DNA of 64,000 nt from Lotus japonicus. Its lineage: Eukaryota; Streptophyta; Magnoliopsida; Fabales; Fabaceae. The notes under the pieces are model-generated. The model had not been told where the DNA came from. It ran no database searches and was given only the letters and a program-made list of their open reading frames with translations. Shown here piece after piece: positions 29,433 through 38,795 of the stretch (position 1 is the stretch's first letter; each line of letters opens with the position of its first letter). A program made the position numbers and the translations under genes. The stretch lies in assembly GCF_012489685.1 (NCBI RefSeq), contig NC_080044.1, positions 22,362,369 to 22,426,368 of the forward strand, written 5' to 3'.

Positions 29433-32400
29433 ATGGGTAAATCAAGGAAACCTAAGGCGAATGTTTCTGCTGCTACCACACAAACTGCCAAAGATCAGGA
29501 GAAGCAAAGATTCGAGGAAGCTCAGAAGATTCTGAATGCACCAAATGTAGTCACCTGTGCAAAGAAAGTGGAAGAACTGAATGTGTGCTGCGAAGCAAGA
29601 GTTGATTTTGATAATCTTGCTCAACAAGGGTTTGATATCAGGAACCAAGTCGAGTTGCAAGGATGGTCTGGGTACTTCAACAGGCTCGTTGGTCCAATCT
29701 ATCACAAATTGGTTGTCGAGTTCTGGAAAAATGCAGTGTGCAATGACTACTACGTCGTCTCCCATGTACTGGGCAAGAAAATTGTGATCTCTGAAGAATC
29801 TATTGCAAAGCTGCTGGGTATGAAGTTCCAGGAGGGAAAAAGGATCAAGAATGTTGAAGCAAATGTTGCTGGAATGAGGACCGTTGTCAACAAGGCGCTC
29901 TATGATAACTGGTCTTACGAGAAAACCAAGTACAGCTTTAAGGACTTGAAGTCTGAGATGAAGATTTGGCAAAAGATCTTCATGCACTGCATTCACCCTA
30001 GAACTGGAGGAACTGATTACCTGAATGCAACTCAGAAGGTAATCATGTACTACATTTCAACTGGTGAGCTTATATGTTTGCCATTCCTTCTTTTCAATTA
30101 TCTGAAGGAGTGTGTGGAAAAATCAAGGACCACAACTGGTTCTGAGAACAAGAGATTCATCTCCTACATTCTGTATGGAAGGCTACTGTCAGATATCTTC
30201 GTCCAAAACAAGCTTGTTAAGACTCTATCAGATCTTGAACTTCACGAAGATCTGGCCACGATAGTTGGTGATACCCTCAATGGCACAAAGTTAAAGAAAA
30301 TGCAGATCATTGAGAAGATCAAAGTAGCTCCCAAAGAAGACACTTCTGATGAAGTTCGTCAGAGGAATTACCCCATTGATGACTTTCCTATTTGGTCCAA
30401 GAAGGACAATCCAGCATGCATTCTGGAATATGTAAGGATGCTCAGAAGACAAGGAGATCCTATCACCCTTACAGAATTCGTTAACACCCTTCCTGAAAGT
30501 CCTCCTAAGCTGACTACCAGGAAATCCAGAAGAGCAACAAGCAGCAAGCCCTCAGATCCTAAGGGCAAAGGGATTCTGATAGAGGAACCTGCAAAGAAGA
30601 AGGCTGCTTCCAAGACCGTGATCATCAGGGAAGCATCTTCTGAAAGGTCTCTGAAGAGAACCTCAACTCAACAACAACAAATGTCTGATTCTGAAAGCTC
30701 AGAAGACACATGGGAAGACTTCTCAAGTGAGGAAACTGAAGATGAAGACAGGCCTCTGGCTAAGAGACGCAAAATCATTCTTGAGGAAGAGGAAGATGAG
30801 CAGGATGACCATGAGATCATCCAGAATGTAATTCAGGGTATAAGAGACTCCTCAGAGGCTGAAGAATCCACAGATTCTGATGAGGTACACTTGGTAAGAA
30901 GAAGAAAGCTGCCTCTGAAAGGTCCCCTTCAGCAGAAAGAGACAGTTGCAGAACAAGCTTCTGAATCTGCTTCAGAAGTACAACGTGAAAGAAGATCTAA
31001 AAGAACTTCTGATCCAGCAAGGGCTGTCCAACTCACCAGAACCTCACCTATCAGAAGCCCTGCTAAGGTAATTACTGAAAGCATTAATTCTGATTCTGCT
31101 TTAGTAGTTGTACCTGAACAACCCCTGCCTATATCTACTTCCATGCCCACCTTAACCCAAACAGCACCCACTCAACCTGAAACACAAACTCACACACAAG
31201 CTGAACCTCAAGCTCCTATTTCAACCATCCAAACAGCTACCACATCCATTCCTTCCATTCCAATTTACACCTCTTCCACATCCATCCCAACTGAACCAGT
31301 ACCTCCCTTAAATTCCTTCATTCAAGACATTATTCAAAGTGAGGCAACTCTAAAGACCTTAGTTCAGCAATTCACTTCCAAGCCAGCATCTACTCCACAC
31401 ATCTTTCTCATAACCCAGACTGGTGAGATCCCTGCTGAGAAAGAGAAGGAAGATGATGATGTCCAAATCCTTGAGCCTCCTTTCAATGTGAAGCCTCTTC
31501 AACAAATTGCTTCCAATTTTGAAGATCGGATTCCAGACGCTGCTGAGACCTCCTATGTATCCTTGTCCAATTACTCAGCAGTCAACTCACAGGATCTGAG
31601 TTTCACTTCACCTGAGAAGACTGTCACCTCAAGGCAAAGGCCAGATACTATCTCTGAAGCTGAGCATATGGATGAATCAGATCACTCAGGCGTCGAGAAG
31701 GATCATGAGATTGATTCCATTCCTTCTGAACACATGGAAGAATCAAATACTTCGAGCTCCAATGCTGCCAGAACTCCTCAGCCTGTTCTGACCCTGGCCA
31801 CCTCTTTCCTCCCTCAGAGTCTTCCTCAACTCATTCAGGAGTTTTCTGCAGAAGCAATTAGAAGGGTGAACTGGCTGTATCAGGTAACTGATAATCAGTT
31901 TGATGCTTCTCTTGTTGATAGTCTATGGTCTGCATTTGAGAGTTGGTCAGAAGGCAAAGGTTATGAACTTCAGAAGCAGCTTAGCAGGGAGAAAAGACTC
32001 AGAGTTCATGATGCATCTGAGAGGGTCTATGAGCAGAGGCAGAGAGTGCTGCACAAGGTGTGTGAGCCTCTGAGACGAGCTATGGCTGAAAGACCATGTG
32101 TTGTCTCTGAATGTACCTCAGAGGATGTTGAGATGGTTTCAGCAGAGGAAGAAGAAGAAAGCACAGATGGTATAGTTATTCTGGAAGATGCAGATGCTGA
32201 TGAGGTTCAGAAACAAGGGCCGATTCACGTTGATACTATTATGACTTCAGAAGCTGAAGCTGCCACTCATCCACAAGCATCAGAAGTTCCTCCCTCTGCT
32301 CCAGCTCCAGAAGTTGCCGTTTTAGCTGCCCGGATCGACAGGATTCAAGATGATCAGCAGCGATTGTTTCAGATGGTTGAGCAACAAGGACAAGTTCAGA

Positions 32401-32495
32401 CTAAGCAAAGCAAGCAGATTGCAGAATCATCAAGCAAAATGGAGGCCATCATGAAGTATCTAATGGAAAACCTTCCCTCCTCTTCCAAGCCATGA
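29433..32495 (+). CDS. Sirevirus post-pol frame, 1020 aa, function unknown
   Basis: Uninterrupted. Residues about 1-300 look globular, with long helical stretches and motifs such as LVGPIYHKLVVEFWKNA, IAKLLGMKF and VIMYYISTGELICLPFLLFNYL. This layout is shared in outline with the extra frame of the minus-strand Sirevirus and with the putative plant transposon protein domain. Residues about 350-560 are Ser/Glu/Lys-rich with several bipartite basic clusters (KRRK, RRRK) that could be nuclear signals. About 560-650 is Pro/Thr-rich. The last about 60 residues (ARIDRIQDDQQRLFQMVEQQ) form a probable coiled coil. No signal peptide or confident membrane span is seen, so a classical envelope role is unlikely. 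Confidence 0.8.
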   Translation: MGKSRKPKANVSAATTQTAKDQEKQRFEEAQKILNAPNVVTCAKKVEELNVCCEARVDFDNLAQQGFDIRNQVELQGWSGYFNRLVGPIYHKLVVEFWKNAVCNDYYVVSHVLGKKIVISEESIAKLLGMKFQEGKRIKNVEANVAGMRTVVNKALYDNWSYEKTKYSFKDLKSEMKIWQKIFMHCIHPRTGGTDYLNATQKVIMYYISTGELICLPFLLFNYLKECVEKSRTTTGSENKRFISYILYGRLLSDIFVQNKLVKTLSDLELHEDLATIVGDTLNGTKLKKMQIIEKIKVAPKEDTSDEVRQRNYPIDDFPIWSKKDNPACILEYVRMLRRQGDPITLTEFVNTLPESPPKLTTRKSRRATSSKPSDPKGKGILIEEPAKKKAASKTVIIREASSERSLKRTSTQQQQMSDSESSEDTWEDFSSEETEDEDRPLAKRRKIILEEEEDEQDDHEIIQNVIQGIRDSSEAEESTDSDEVHLVRRRKLPLKGPLQQKETVAEQASESASEVQRERRSKRTSDPARAVQLTRTSPIRSPAKVITESINSDSALVVVPEQPLPISTSMPTLTQTAPTQPETQTHTQAEPQAPISTIQTATTSIPSIPIYTSSTSIPTEPVPPLNSFIQDIIQSEATLKTLVQQFTSKPASTPHIFLITQTGEIPAEKEKEDDDVQILEPPFNVKPLQQIASNFEDRIPDAAETSYVSLSNYSAVNSQDLSFTSPEKTVTSRQRPDTISEAEHMDESDHSGVEKDHEIDSIPSEHMEESNTSSSNAARTPQPVLTLATSFLPQSLPQLIQEFSAEAIRRVNWLYQVTDNQFDASLVDSLWSAFESWSEGKGYELQKQLSREKRLRVHDASERVYEQRQRVLHKVCEPLRRAMAERPCVVSECTSEDVEMVSAEEEEESTDGIVILEDADADEVQKQGPIHVDTIMTSEAEAATHPQASEVPPSAPAPEVAVLAARIDRIQDDQQRLFQMVEQQGQVQTKQSKQIAESSSKMEAIMKYLMENLPSSSKP

Positions 32496-32741
32496 TTCCT
32501 CATCTCTATCATGCATACATTTAATTGTTATGACCGCATTTATTTTATGCTGACTATGTTTAATTATTTCTTATCTGATTCAATGCACCGTCCATTTAGT
32601 AACTTACATGCCTTTATGATTTGATAAGTTTTCTGCATGTTTTTCTGTTACCTTTTCTCCTTATAATCTTCGCCATCCTTCTTCTTCATCACAAAGCAAT
32701 TCACTCCCTCATCATTCTATTTCATTACTCCTTGTTCAAGA

Positions 32742-33158
32742 ATGACTTCTGTCGATTTGATTTCTGAACTCAAGACTTTGGTATTTGACCAAGTCTTTCC
32801 ATGGAGTGTTAATCTTTCCTCTTCTGAGATCTCTCAAGCTATTGAGAAGATTGAGCATCTTCTGACCTGTTGGCTCACCTCTCATCAGACTCTCTGTCTT
32901 CAGAACCTTCAAGAAGTTCTGACTGACCTCCTCCGTCTGACCAATCGTCGGAAGGACGTTGAAGATCAATTCCAGGGCATTTGCATGCTTCTGGAATATG
33001 AAGCAGATAACGATATAGCGGATCCAGAGGCGGTCCAGGAGAATGTGGCGTTGAAGGAGGAGCTAGCTACTCAGTTAGCCTCAATTGATCAGGACATTCG
33101 TCCCCTCCACCTTCACCTTCTATCCATGAAGAATTCTCGAGTGTTCCTATTTGTCTAG
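32742..33158 (+). CDS. Third Sirevirus frame, 138 aa, coiled-coil-like
   Basis: A small open frame after the 1020-codon frame, starting MTSVDLISELKTLVFDQVF. It is Leu/Glu/Gln-rich with heptad-like spacing (ISQAIEKIEHLLTCWL; VALKEELATQLASIDQDI), so it is probably helical. A C/T-rich leader with TTATAATC (near 32660) precedes it. No family was recognised. It lies directly before the polypurine tracts. It could be an accessory protein of this lineage or a chance frame; the gene-like leader favours the first. Confidence 0.45.
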   Translation: MTSVDLISELKTLVFDQVFPWSVNLSSSEISQAIEKIEHLLTCWLTSHQTLCLQNLQEVLTDLLRLTNRRKDVEDQFQGICMLLEYEADNDIADPEAVQENVALKEELATQLASIDQDIRPLHLHLLSMKNSRVFLFV

Positions 33159-33286
33159 GATTAGTCTTCTTCATTCCTCTCTCTCCCTTGTACTTCTTCT
33201 CCGTTCAGTAATAATAACATATTTAGTTGCATCATTTCTTGTTATTGTTACTGTTGTTTTTGTTTTTTCACTCTTTTTGATTATGA

Positions 33287-33800
33287 CAAAAAGGGGGAGT
33301 ACATATATTGGTTTTGATAAATTTTTATATTACATAAAACCAGTAGAGGAGAACAAGTATCAATACTTATAGCACATAGATATTGTCAAGTGTCTCAGAT
33401 AAGGAATACATTTTGTTCATTTTATTCTTATCGTGAACTAATCTTGCTTCTGACGCCTTATTCCAATTACATCTAGACAACACTCTATGTTATTATGTGA
33501 TATACGCTAAGTTCTGAACCATCACTTCTGATGAGTATACATCTCTTCAAGCGTAAATTCTGATCACATAACCAGACTCCGAATCTAGTTTCTTCACAAA
33601 TTCATCAAGTCATAGATTCAGGGGGAGTCAGAGGGAGACCATTGCTCAGAATCAGGTTTTAACCCAGATTCAGAAAGAGCATTGCAAACCGTTACACAAG
33701 GATAAGTTTAATCTCTGATCCTTTCTCTCTTGTGTATTCAGTTTATTGTGTAAAAATTGTTCATCAAAATACTTGTTTTGTCATCATCAAAAAGGGGGAG
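33287..33800 (+). other. Multiple polypurine tracts of the plus-strand Sirevirus
   Basis: AAAAAGGGGGAG at 33287-33299, GGGGGAG at 33621-33627, and AAAAAGGGGGAG again at 33789-33800, two bases before the 3' LTR. Multiple tracts are a Sirevirus mark; the last is the likely plus-strand primer. Confidence 0.85.
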
Positions 33801-33802
33801 AT

Positions 33803-35046
33803 TGTAAGATCAAGGTTTGATCAGTGGTTGCATCTCTATATTTTGATGATTACAATTAAGGTTTGTGATGATGAACAATTGTGGTACCCTAACGTTTGTC
33901 TTTTTAAGTTGTGACAAACAGGTTCTGAATCTGACCCAAGCCTATTCGTTCAGAAGAAGAAGAAGAACCAAGGGTTACTAAAAAGAGAGCTCTTTATCCC
34001 ACCATGTTCGTTCTGAACAGTGGCAAAAGCTTCAGAAGCTCTGAAGATGGAAGCTCTCAAGAAGATCTGAAGAACTCAAGTCAGAAGTTCTGAAGACCAG
34101 ATGTTCCAGTGGAACGGTCCAGATGCAGAAGACTCAAGTTCTGAAGACTTACAAGAAGTTGGTTCTGAAGACCCAAGCTATTCTAGCTCTGACGATCAGA
34201 AGTTCTGAGGAACTTGTTCAGAAGCAGAAGTTGCACGGTCAGAGGAATCCAAGCTTCAATCTGACGATGATCAGAAGCTTCATCAACGTTCATCTGAAGC
34301 TCCTTCATCACAAGTCAACTGGTGAAAGGACAGGTCGCTATCACAGTACAACGTCGTACAAGTCTCAGTCTGTCCGCCACCTACCTTGCACAGCCTAGTA
34401 GTCTGATATTACAGAATTGCCACTCCAACGGATAAAACCCTAGCAACGGCTACATCACAAGTGTTGGAGTATATAAAGGCTGAAGAAAGAAGAAAGAGAC
34501 TAAGAAACTTTGCTGAAAATATTCAACATATACGAACCATTCTCTTAGCATTATTTCTTCACTGTTCTTAAACTTATGAGTTTACTATTCGCTTGTTAGA
34601 AGCACTCTTTGTAAACCCGAAACCTTTTACATCATATTGTAAAGTTCATCAAGAGACCAAGGTTGGTCGGATCTTGAGAGGACTGAATCAAGGCTGATTC
34701 AGTATTTAGCTAGTCTTAAGATGTTCGATAGATCAGCTTCTTAAGAGGATACTAGTGAGAAAATCAGTGTATTGTTAGTCACTTAGCAGGTTGCAAAGTG
34801 CAGTTGTAACACTCATTGATTTTAGTGGATTGCCTTCATCAGAAGAAGGAAGAAATCACCTTCACAGGTGGACTGGATTAGCTTGAGCTTTTATCTCAAG
34901 TGAACCAGGATAAAATACTCGTGTGCTTTACTTCCTATCATTAAGCACTTAGTTTTTATCTTTGAGTTTTGAAAAAGCAGAAAAAGTATATCAAGGATTC
35001 AAAAACTCTATTCAAACCCCCCCTTTCTAGTGTTTTTCGCACCTTC
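33803..35046 (+). repeat. 3' LTR of the plus-strand Sirevirus
   Basis: About 1244 bp from TGTAAGATCAAGG to CGCACCTTC, where the host pol resumes with TAGTCTTTGATGCC. It begins with a short palindrome (TGATC...GATCA) and has a TATA-like TATATAAAGG near 34471-34480. Its partner at the other end is absent. Confidence 0.85.
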
Positions 35047-36663
35047 TAGTCTTTGATGCCATACATTCACCTCATCTTCTTTAGTTAACAAACATCTGGA
35101 AACATGAGCTTTTTCTTCTGATGTCCACATATAACAGTTGTCTTTTGATCTGACTCCTCTCATCACAACTTTCTCATCATCAGTGGTCACAACACATTCT
35201 ATCTTATTGAACTTCACATCATATCCTTGATCACACAGTTGACTTATGCTGATTAGGTTGGCTGTTAAACCATTCACAAGTAGCACATTGTTCAAGTTAG
35301 GAGATTCTGTGCTAACAAGTTTTCCTACTCCCTTGATCATTCCTTTAGCTCCATCTCCAAACGTAACATAGTTGGTGGAGTGACTTCTGACGTCTTGCAA
35401 GAAGCTCTTGTTTCCTGTCATGTGCTTTGAGCAGCCACTATCAAAATACCAATCTTCCTTTGATGATGCTCTGAAGGACGTGTAGGCTACCTGACATCTG
35501 ACTTCACCCTTGAGCTTCCATTGCTTCCTCATCTGTACAGGCTTTTTCTCGTGCATCTGAGGATAACCATATAACCTGTAACAGTAGGGCTTTATATGAC
35601 CATTCTTACCACAATAGTGACACTTCCAAGGTACAGTTTTGTCAAGCTTAAGCTGGGGTTTCACATGCAGAGGTACATGTCGAGGCAATGAATCTGACAA
35701 CTGATAATTTATGGGCTTCTTGAATTCAGTTTGTTTTGCAGCAGACACAAACTTCTTTGAACCTTTCTGATTTTCTTTGTTTGCTGTTTTATAGTCAAAG
35801 CCAATTCCCTTTAGACTCCCTCCTTGCTTGCTAGTTTCTTTCAGAATTTCATCAAGCATATCAGAACCACTGTTCAACATTCTAACAGATTTGTGAGTAG
35901 CTTCAAGCTTTCTTGTCAGAGTTGCCACTTCCTCTTGAAGTCCTGCATTGATCAACACTAGATTAGCCTTTTCAATAACATCAGCATTATTAAACTTACT
36001 TTGCCATTCCTCCAGATCTTCCTTCAGCTTTGTGCTGAGCTCTTTCAGTCTTTCATTCTGAGAAACAAGTTGTTCTATCTCACTTTGCTTTTCTCTCACA
36101 AGTTTACATGCTTCTTCCCACTTGATGTGTAGCAGCTTGTAAGTCTCGGCCAGTTCCTCATCTGTAATGTCCTCATCACTTGTATCAGACTCATAGATGG
36201 TTCCAGAGAAAGCATTGACTTTGTTTGCAAATATCTCCTCCTCATCTTCAGTGTCTTCATCTGACCAAGTTACCATCATACCTTTCTTCTGCTTCTTTAG
36301 ATAGGTGGCGCATTCAGACCTGATATGACCATATCCTTCACATTCATGACACTGCACTCCTTTATTCTGACCAGATCTTTCTTCTTCTTTGGTCTTCCTC
36401 TGTGAATTAGAAGGCTTGGGTTTGTTATCGAACTTCATGTCCTGGACAATAGGCCTGGTTCTTTTGTCAATTTTTCTCAATGCTCTGTTGAATTTTCTTG
36501 CTAGCATGGCCAGAGCCTCTGAAAGATTTTCACCCTCACAATCTTCATCATCACCTTCATCAGTGTTTGACACAAAGGCAATACTCTTATTCTTCTTCTC
36601 AGATTTTCCACTCAGTTTCAACTCAAATGTCTGCAAAGAGACAATAAGTTCATCAACATTCAT
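35047..36663 (-). pseudogene. Sirevirus gag C-terminal part and protease
   Basis: Minus-strand frame running into the insertion at 35046. It holds an acidic stretch, a first CCHC knuckle CHECEGYGHIRSEC, a long coiled-coil-like region (EACKLVREKQSEIEQLVSQNERLKELSTKL), and a second CCHC knuckle CHYCGKNGHIKPYC. The protease WYFDSGCSKHMTG and the start of GAG-pre-integrase (VWHQRL) follow. The real frame is cut just after that. Two zinc knuckles and a coiled coil in gag fit the Sirevirus pattern. Confidence 0.9.
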
Positions 36664-37244
36664 GTTCTCGATGTCATAGCAAACTTCTGAGGAAGAGATC
36701 TCAAGATCTTCCTTACAAGCTTCTCATCTGACATAGGTTCTCCCAAAGCAAATGAAGCATTAAACAAGTCACGGACACGCATGTGGAATTCTGAAATAGT
36801 CTCTTCTTCAGTCATCATCAAATTTTCAAATTGAGTAGTAAGCATCTGAAACCTTGACATCCTTACTCGAGTAGTTCCTTCATGTGCAGTTTTCAGAATT
36901 TCCCAAGCATCCTTTGCCACAGTACACGTATTGATCAGCCTAAACATATTCTTGTCAACTCCATTAAATATAGCATTTAGAGCCTTTGAATTTCCAAGAG
37001 CAGCTTCATCTTCAACACTGGTCCATTCTTCTTCAGGTGTTTCCACAACAGTAGTAGAGGTGCCTTCAACCTCAGCCTTAGTGGGGTGCTTCCAACCCTT
37101 GCCAATAGCTTTCCAAGTCTTGTTGTCAATTGATTTGAGAAAGGCTGTCATGCGAACCTTCCAGTAGTCATAGTTAGTACCATCCAGAATGGGTGGCCTA
37201 TTGACTGATCCTCCCTCCTTGTTATCCATGAGAACTTGAATCAA
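36664..37244 (-). pseudogene. Sirevirus gag N-terminal part with a frame-breaking deletion
   Basis: Starts at Met 37244 or, better, the internal MDNKEGGSVNRPP. It is a UBN2-type gag with ILDGTNYDYWKVRM, RFQMLTTQFENL and EFHMRVRDLFN, up to KILRSLPQKFAM. About two dozen bases then seem missing near 36665-36685, where related gags have a short link to the NVDELIVSLQTFE motif. The frame changes and stops at 36660. Gag would be truncated. Confidence 0.85.
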
Positions 37245-37280
37245 ACTCCCTGGAGCTCACCCAACCAGAACAGGGTGCCT

Positions 37281-37293
37281 GCTCTAATGCCAA
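37281..37293 (-). other. Primer-binding site of the minus-strand Sirevirus
   Basis: The minus strand reads TTGGCATTAGAGC, next to the 5' LTR beginning at 37295. It matches the initiator tRNA-Met site, with two differences from TGGTATCAGAGC. Confidence 0.85.
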
Positions 37294-37294
37294 T

Positions 37295-38171
37295 TGTAAA
37301 TTCAGGTTCCCTCTGATCCGATTGTCCTGCACGATGCTGGGACGAGAAGTTCGACAACTGCTTTACAGTAAAACAAAACTTAACAGCAGAAACAATAACA
37401 CACAGTAATTGTTAACCCAGTTCAGTGAAAACTTTCACCTACGTCTGGAGGGTTTGCACCCAAAGAAAGGAAATCCACTATCTCAAGATTCAGGAATTAC
37501 AGACACTCATGAACAACTCAGTTCATAGTTCACTTCCTAATCTACCCAGTGTATTTCTACTTAGAATCTCAACCTAAGTATGAGAGCCCCTCTCACTTTC
37601 TCTCAATCACTGCCACAGTGACTGGTTAACACAATAAACAAGTAGAGTTTGAACGCAATCAAACACACAGAATCTCTCTTTGCTTTATAGAATCAGTGAG
37701 CAAAGACAGATTCACAACCAACAAAGGACAAAGCACAATTAACAAATCCTAAAACACTCGATCTCTCTCTATCAGCTTCGACGCCTTCATGTTTTAGGTC
37801 TTCATCCTTTTATAGACTTCAGCAGCGGTAGCATGGGCTTTAGGGTTGGCACGGGCTGAAGAAATAGATTGCAGTAACAGCAATTCAAAACGCAATCTTG
37901 ATAGATTCGGTTTCTTATTGCACAAGTAAAGATAGAAACCAATCTTTTAACAAAGATTGTTTCAACAAATAACAACCCAACAAATAAACCCTTCTGAAAT
38001 AGCTACTTGCTCCTCAAGTAACTCGAAAACATATCTTCAGCAAATCTTCAGAGGGCCCACAACAGAAACACAAGCTGAGGACTGATGCCCTAGCTTCACG
38101 AGATCAGAGGCCACGGCATCTGCTTCGACAATCGGTTGTTTTGACAAAATGCATGGCAACATGTTCCAACA
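37295..38171 (-). repeat. 5' LTR of the minus-strand Sirevirus
   Basis: 877 bp, matching 18442-19318 with one substitution seen (CACCTACG against CAACTACG). It ends TGTTCCAACA and is followed by AATGC. The opposite LTR is preceded by AAGGC. Confidence 0.95.
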
Positions 38172-38462
38172 AATGCATTAACCAGATCATAAGATATTGA
38201 ATATTGGCTACCAATTTTCAATTACTTTTTCAGCTTGTATTTTATTTTAAAATAATGATAATATAGGAATAACAAAAATTATAACGCATTCCGCTCCGTC
38301 CATTATCCAAACAATGTAATGGTAACTTTATTTCGCTCCGTCGTAAAATATCCAAACAATGGAATGAAATTTTTATTTCATTTCGCTCCGCTCCATTCCG
38401 TTCCATTATATTCAATTTCGCTCCGCTCCGCTCTATTATATTCCATCAATCCAAACATAGCC

Positions 38463-38795
38463 TACCAAAAGTACGCATGAGTGCATCACTCACCGAACTC
38501 CAGGTTCTGTCTCCCCCTCCTCTCGCGACATTCACTACCTTCTCTCGAATACACATGCATATATCTCCAATCCTCGCCGTGAATCACTGCATTGAACTTC
38601 ATCATTCAACCTCCACCCACCATCGCATTCCATCATCAATTCAATTCAATCCAATTCACTTCCTCAAGATTCAAGAAAGAGTTTCAACCAACAATTCAAT
38701 TCTCATGTCCATTCCAGAATTCAAAAATCCCTTCATCACCCAAACCCCTAGACTTAACACCCATTAACTCTTTCACTTGATCCTTCAATCTAGAC
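38463..38795 (+). promoter_or_regulatory. Upstream region and leader of the PPR gene
   Basis: About 330 bp between the MITE end and the PPR start. It is C/T-rich with CTCC, CACC and TTCAATTC repeats, as expected of a plant 5' UTR. No clear TATA box is seen. Most of the ancestral upstream sequence lies beyond the 20.8-kb insertion. Confidence 0.45.

Larger units (their letters stand above)
24616..35046 (+). mobile_element. Sirevirus-type copia element (plus strand), 5' LTR missing
   Basis: Inserted head-on into the pol of the minus-strand Sirevirus. The internal region is complete: primer-binding site, 1418-codon gag-pol, a 1020-codon frame, a 138-codon frame, three polypurine tracts, and a 1244-bp 3' LTR at 33803-35046. 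The left end has only 72 bp in place of an LTR. No 5-bp target duplication was found: the flanks are GAGAT on the left and TAGTC on the right, and a few host bases between the LGH and LNYR codons seem lost. With no 5' LTR promoter it should not be transcribed as a genomic RNA. Confidence 0.9.
18442..38171 (-). mobile_element. Sirevirus-type copia element (minus strand), disrupted
   Basis: LTRs of 877 bp at 18442-19318 and 37295-38171 are near-identical; one substitution was seen, near 18586/37438. The primer-binding site is at 37281-37293. The minus-strand order is gag, protease, integrase, RT, RNase H, a long extra frame, then several polypurine tracts. A coding frame after pol plus multiple polypurine tracts is characteristic of Sireviruses. 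The flanks AAGGC (18437-18441) and AATGC (38172-38176) match at four of five positions. Gag has a small deletion, the extra frame has a stop and a frameshift, and pol is split by the element at 24616-35046. Confidence 0.9.
17688..38462. mobile_element. MITE with 3-bp target duplication, split by a Sirevirus
   Basis: The left end GGCTTTGTTTAGATT (17688-17702) and the complement of the right end, GGCTATGTTTGGATT, match at 13 of 15 positions. TAC flanks both ends (17685-17687 and 38463-38465). Subterminal GGAGT/GGAGC repeats face each other. Without the Sirevirus at 18442-38171 the element is about 1.05 kb. The 3-bp duplication and the GG(N)TNTGTTTGG-like end fit a PIF/Harbinger-type MITE, though TAC is not the usual TTA/TAA. 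Its right end lies about 330 bp from the PPR start codon. Confidence 0.6.

Noticed and set aside
29442..29996. 184-codon frame on the minus strand
   Set aside because: Antisense to the 1020-codon Sirevirus frame, with no recognisable domain.
18442..38171. 877-bp identical copies as a segmental duplication
   Set aside because: The copies have TG...CA ends, sit beside a primer-binding site and a polypurine tract, and bracket gag-pol, so they are LTRs.
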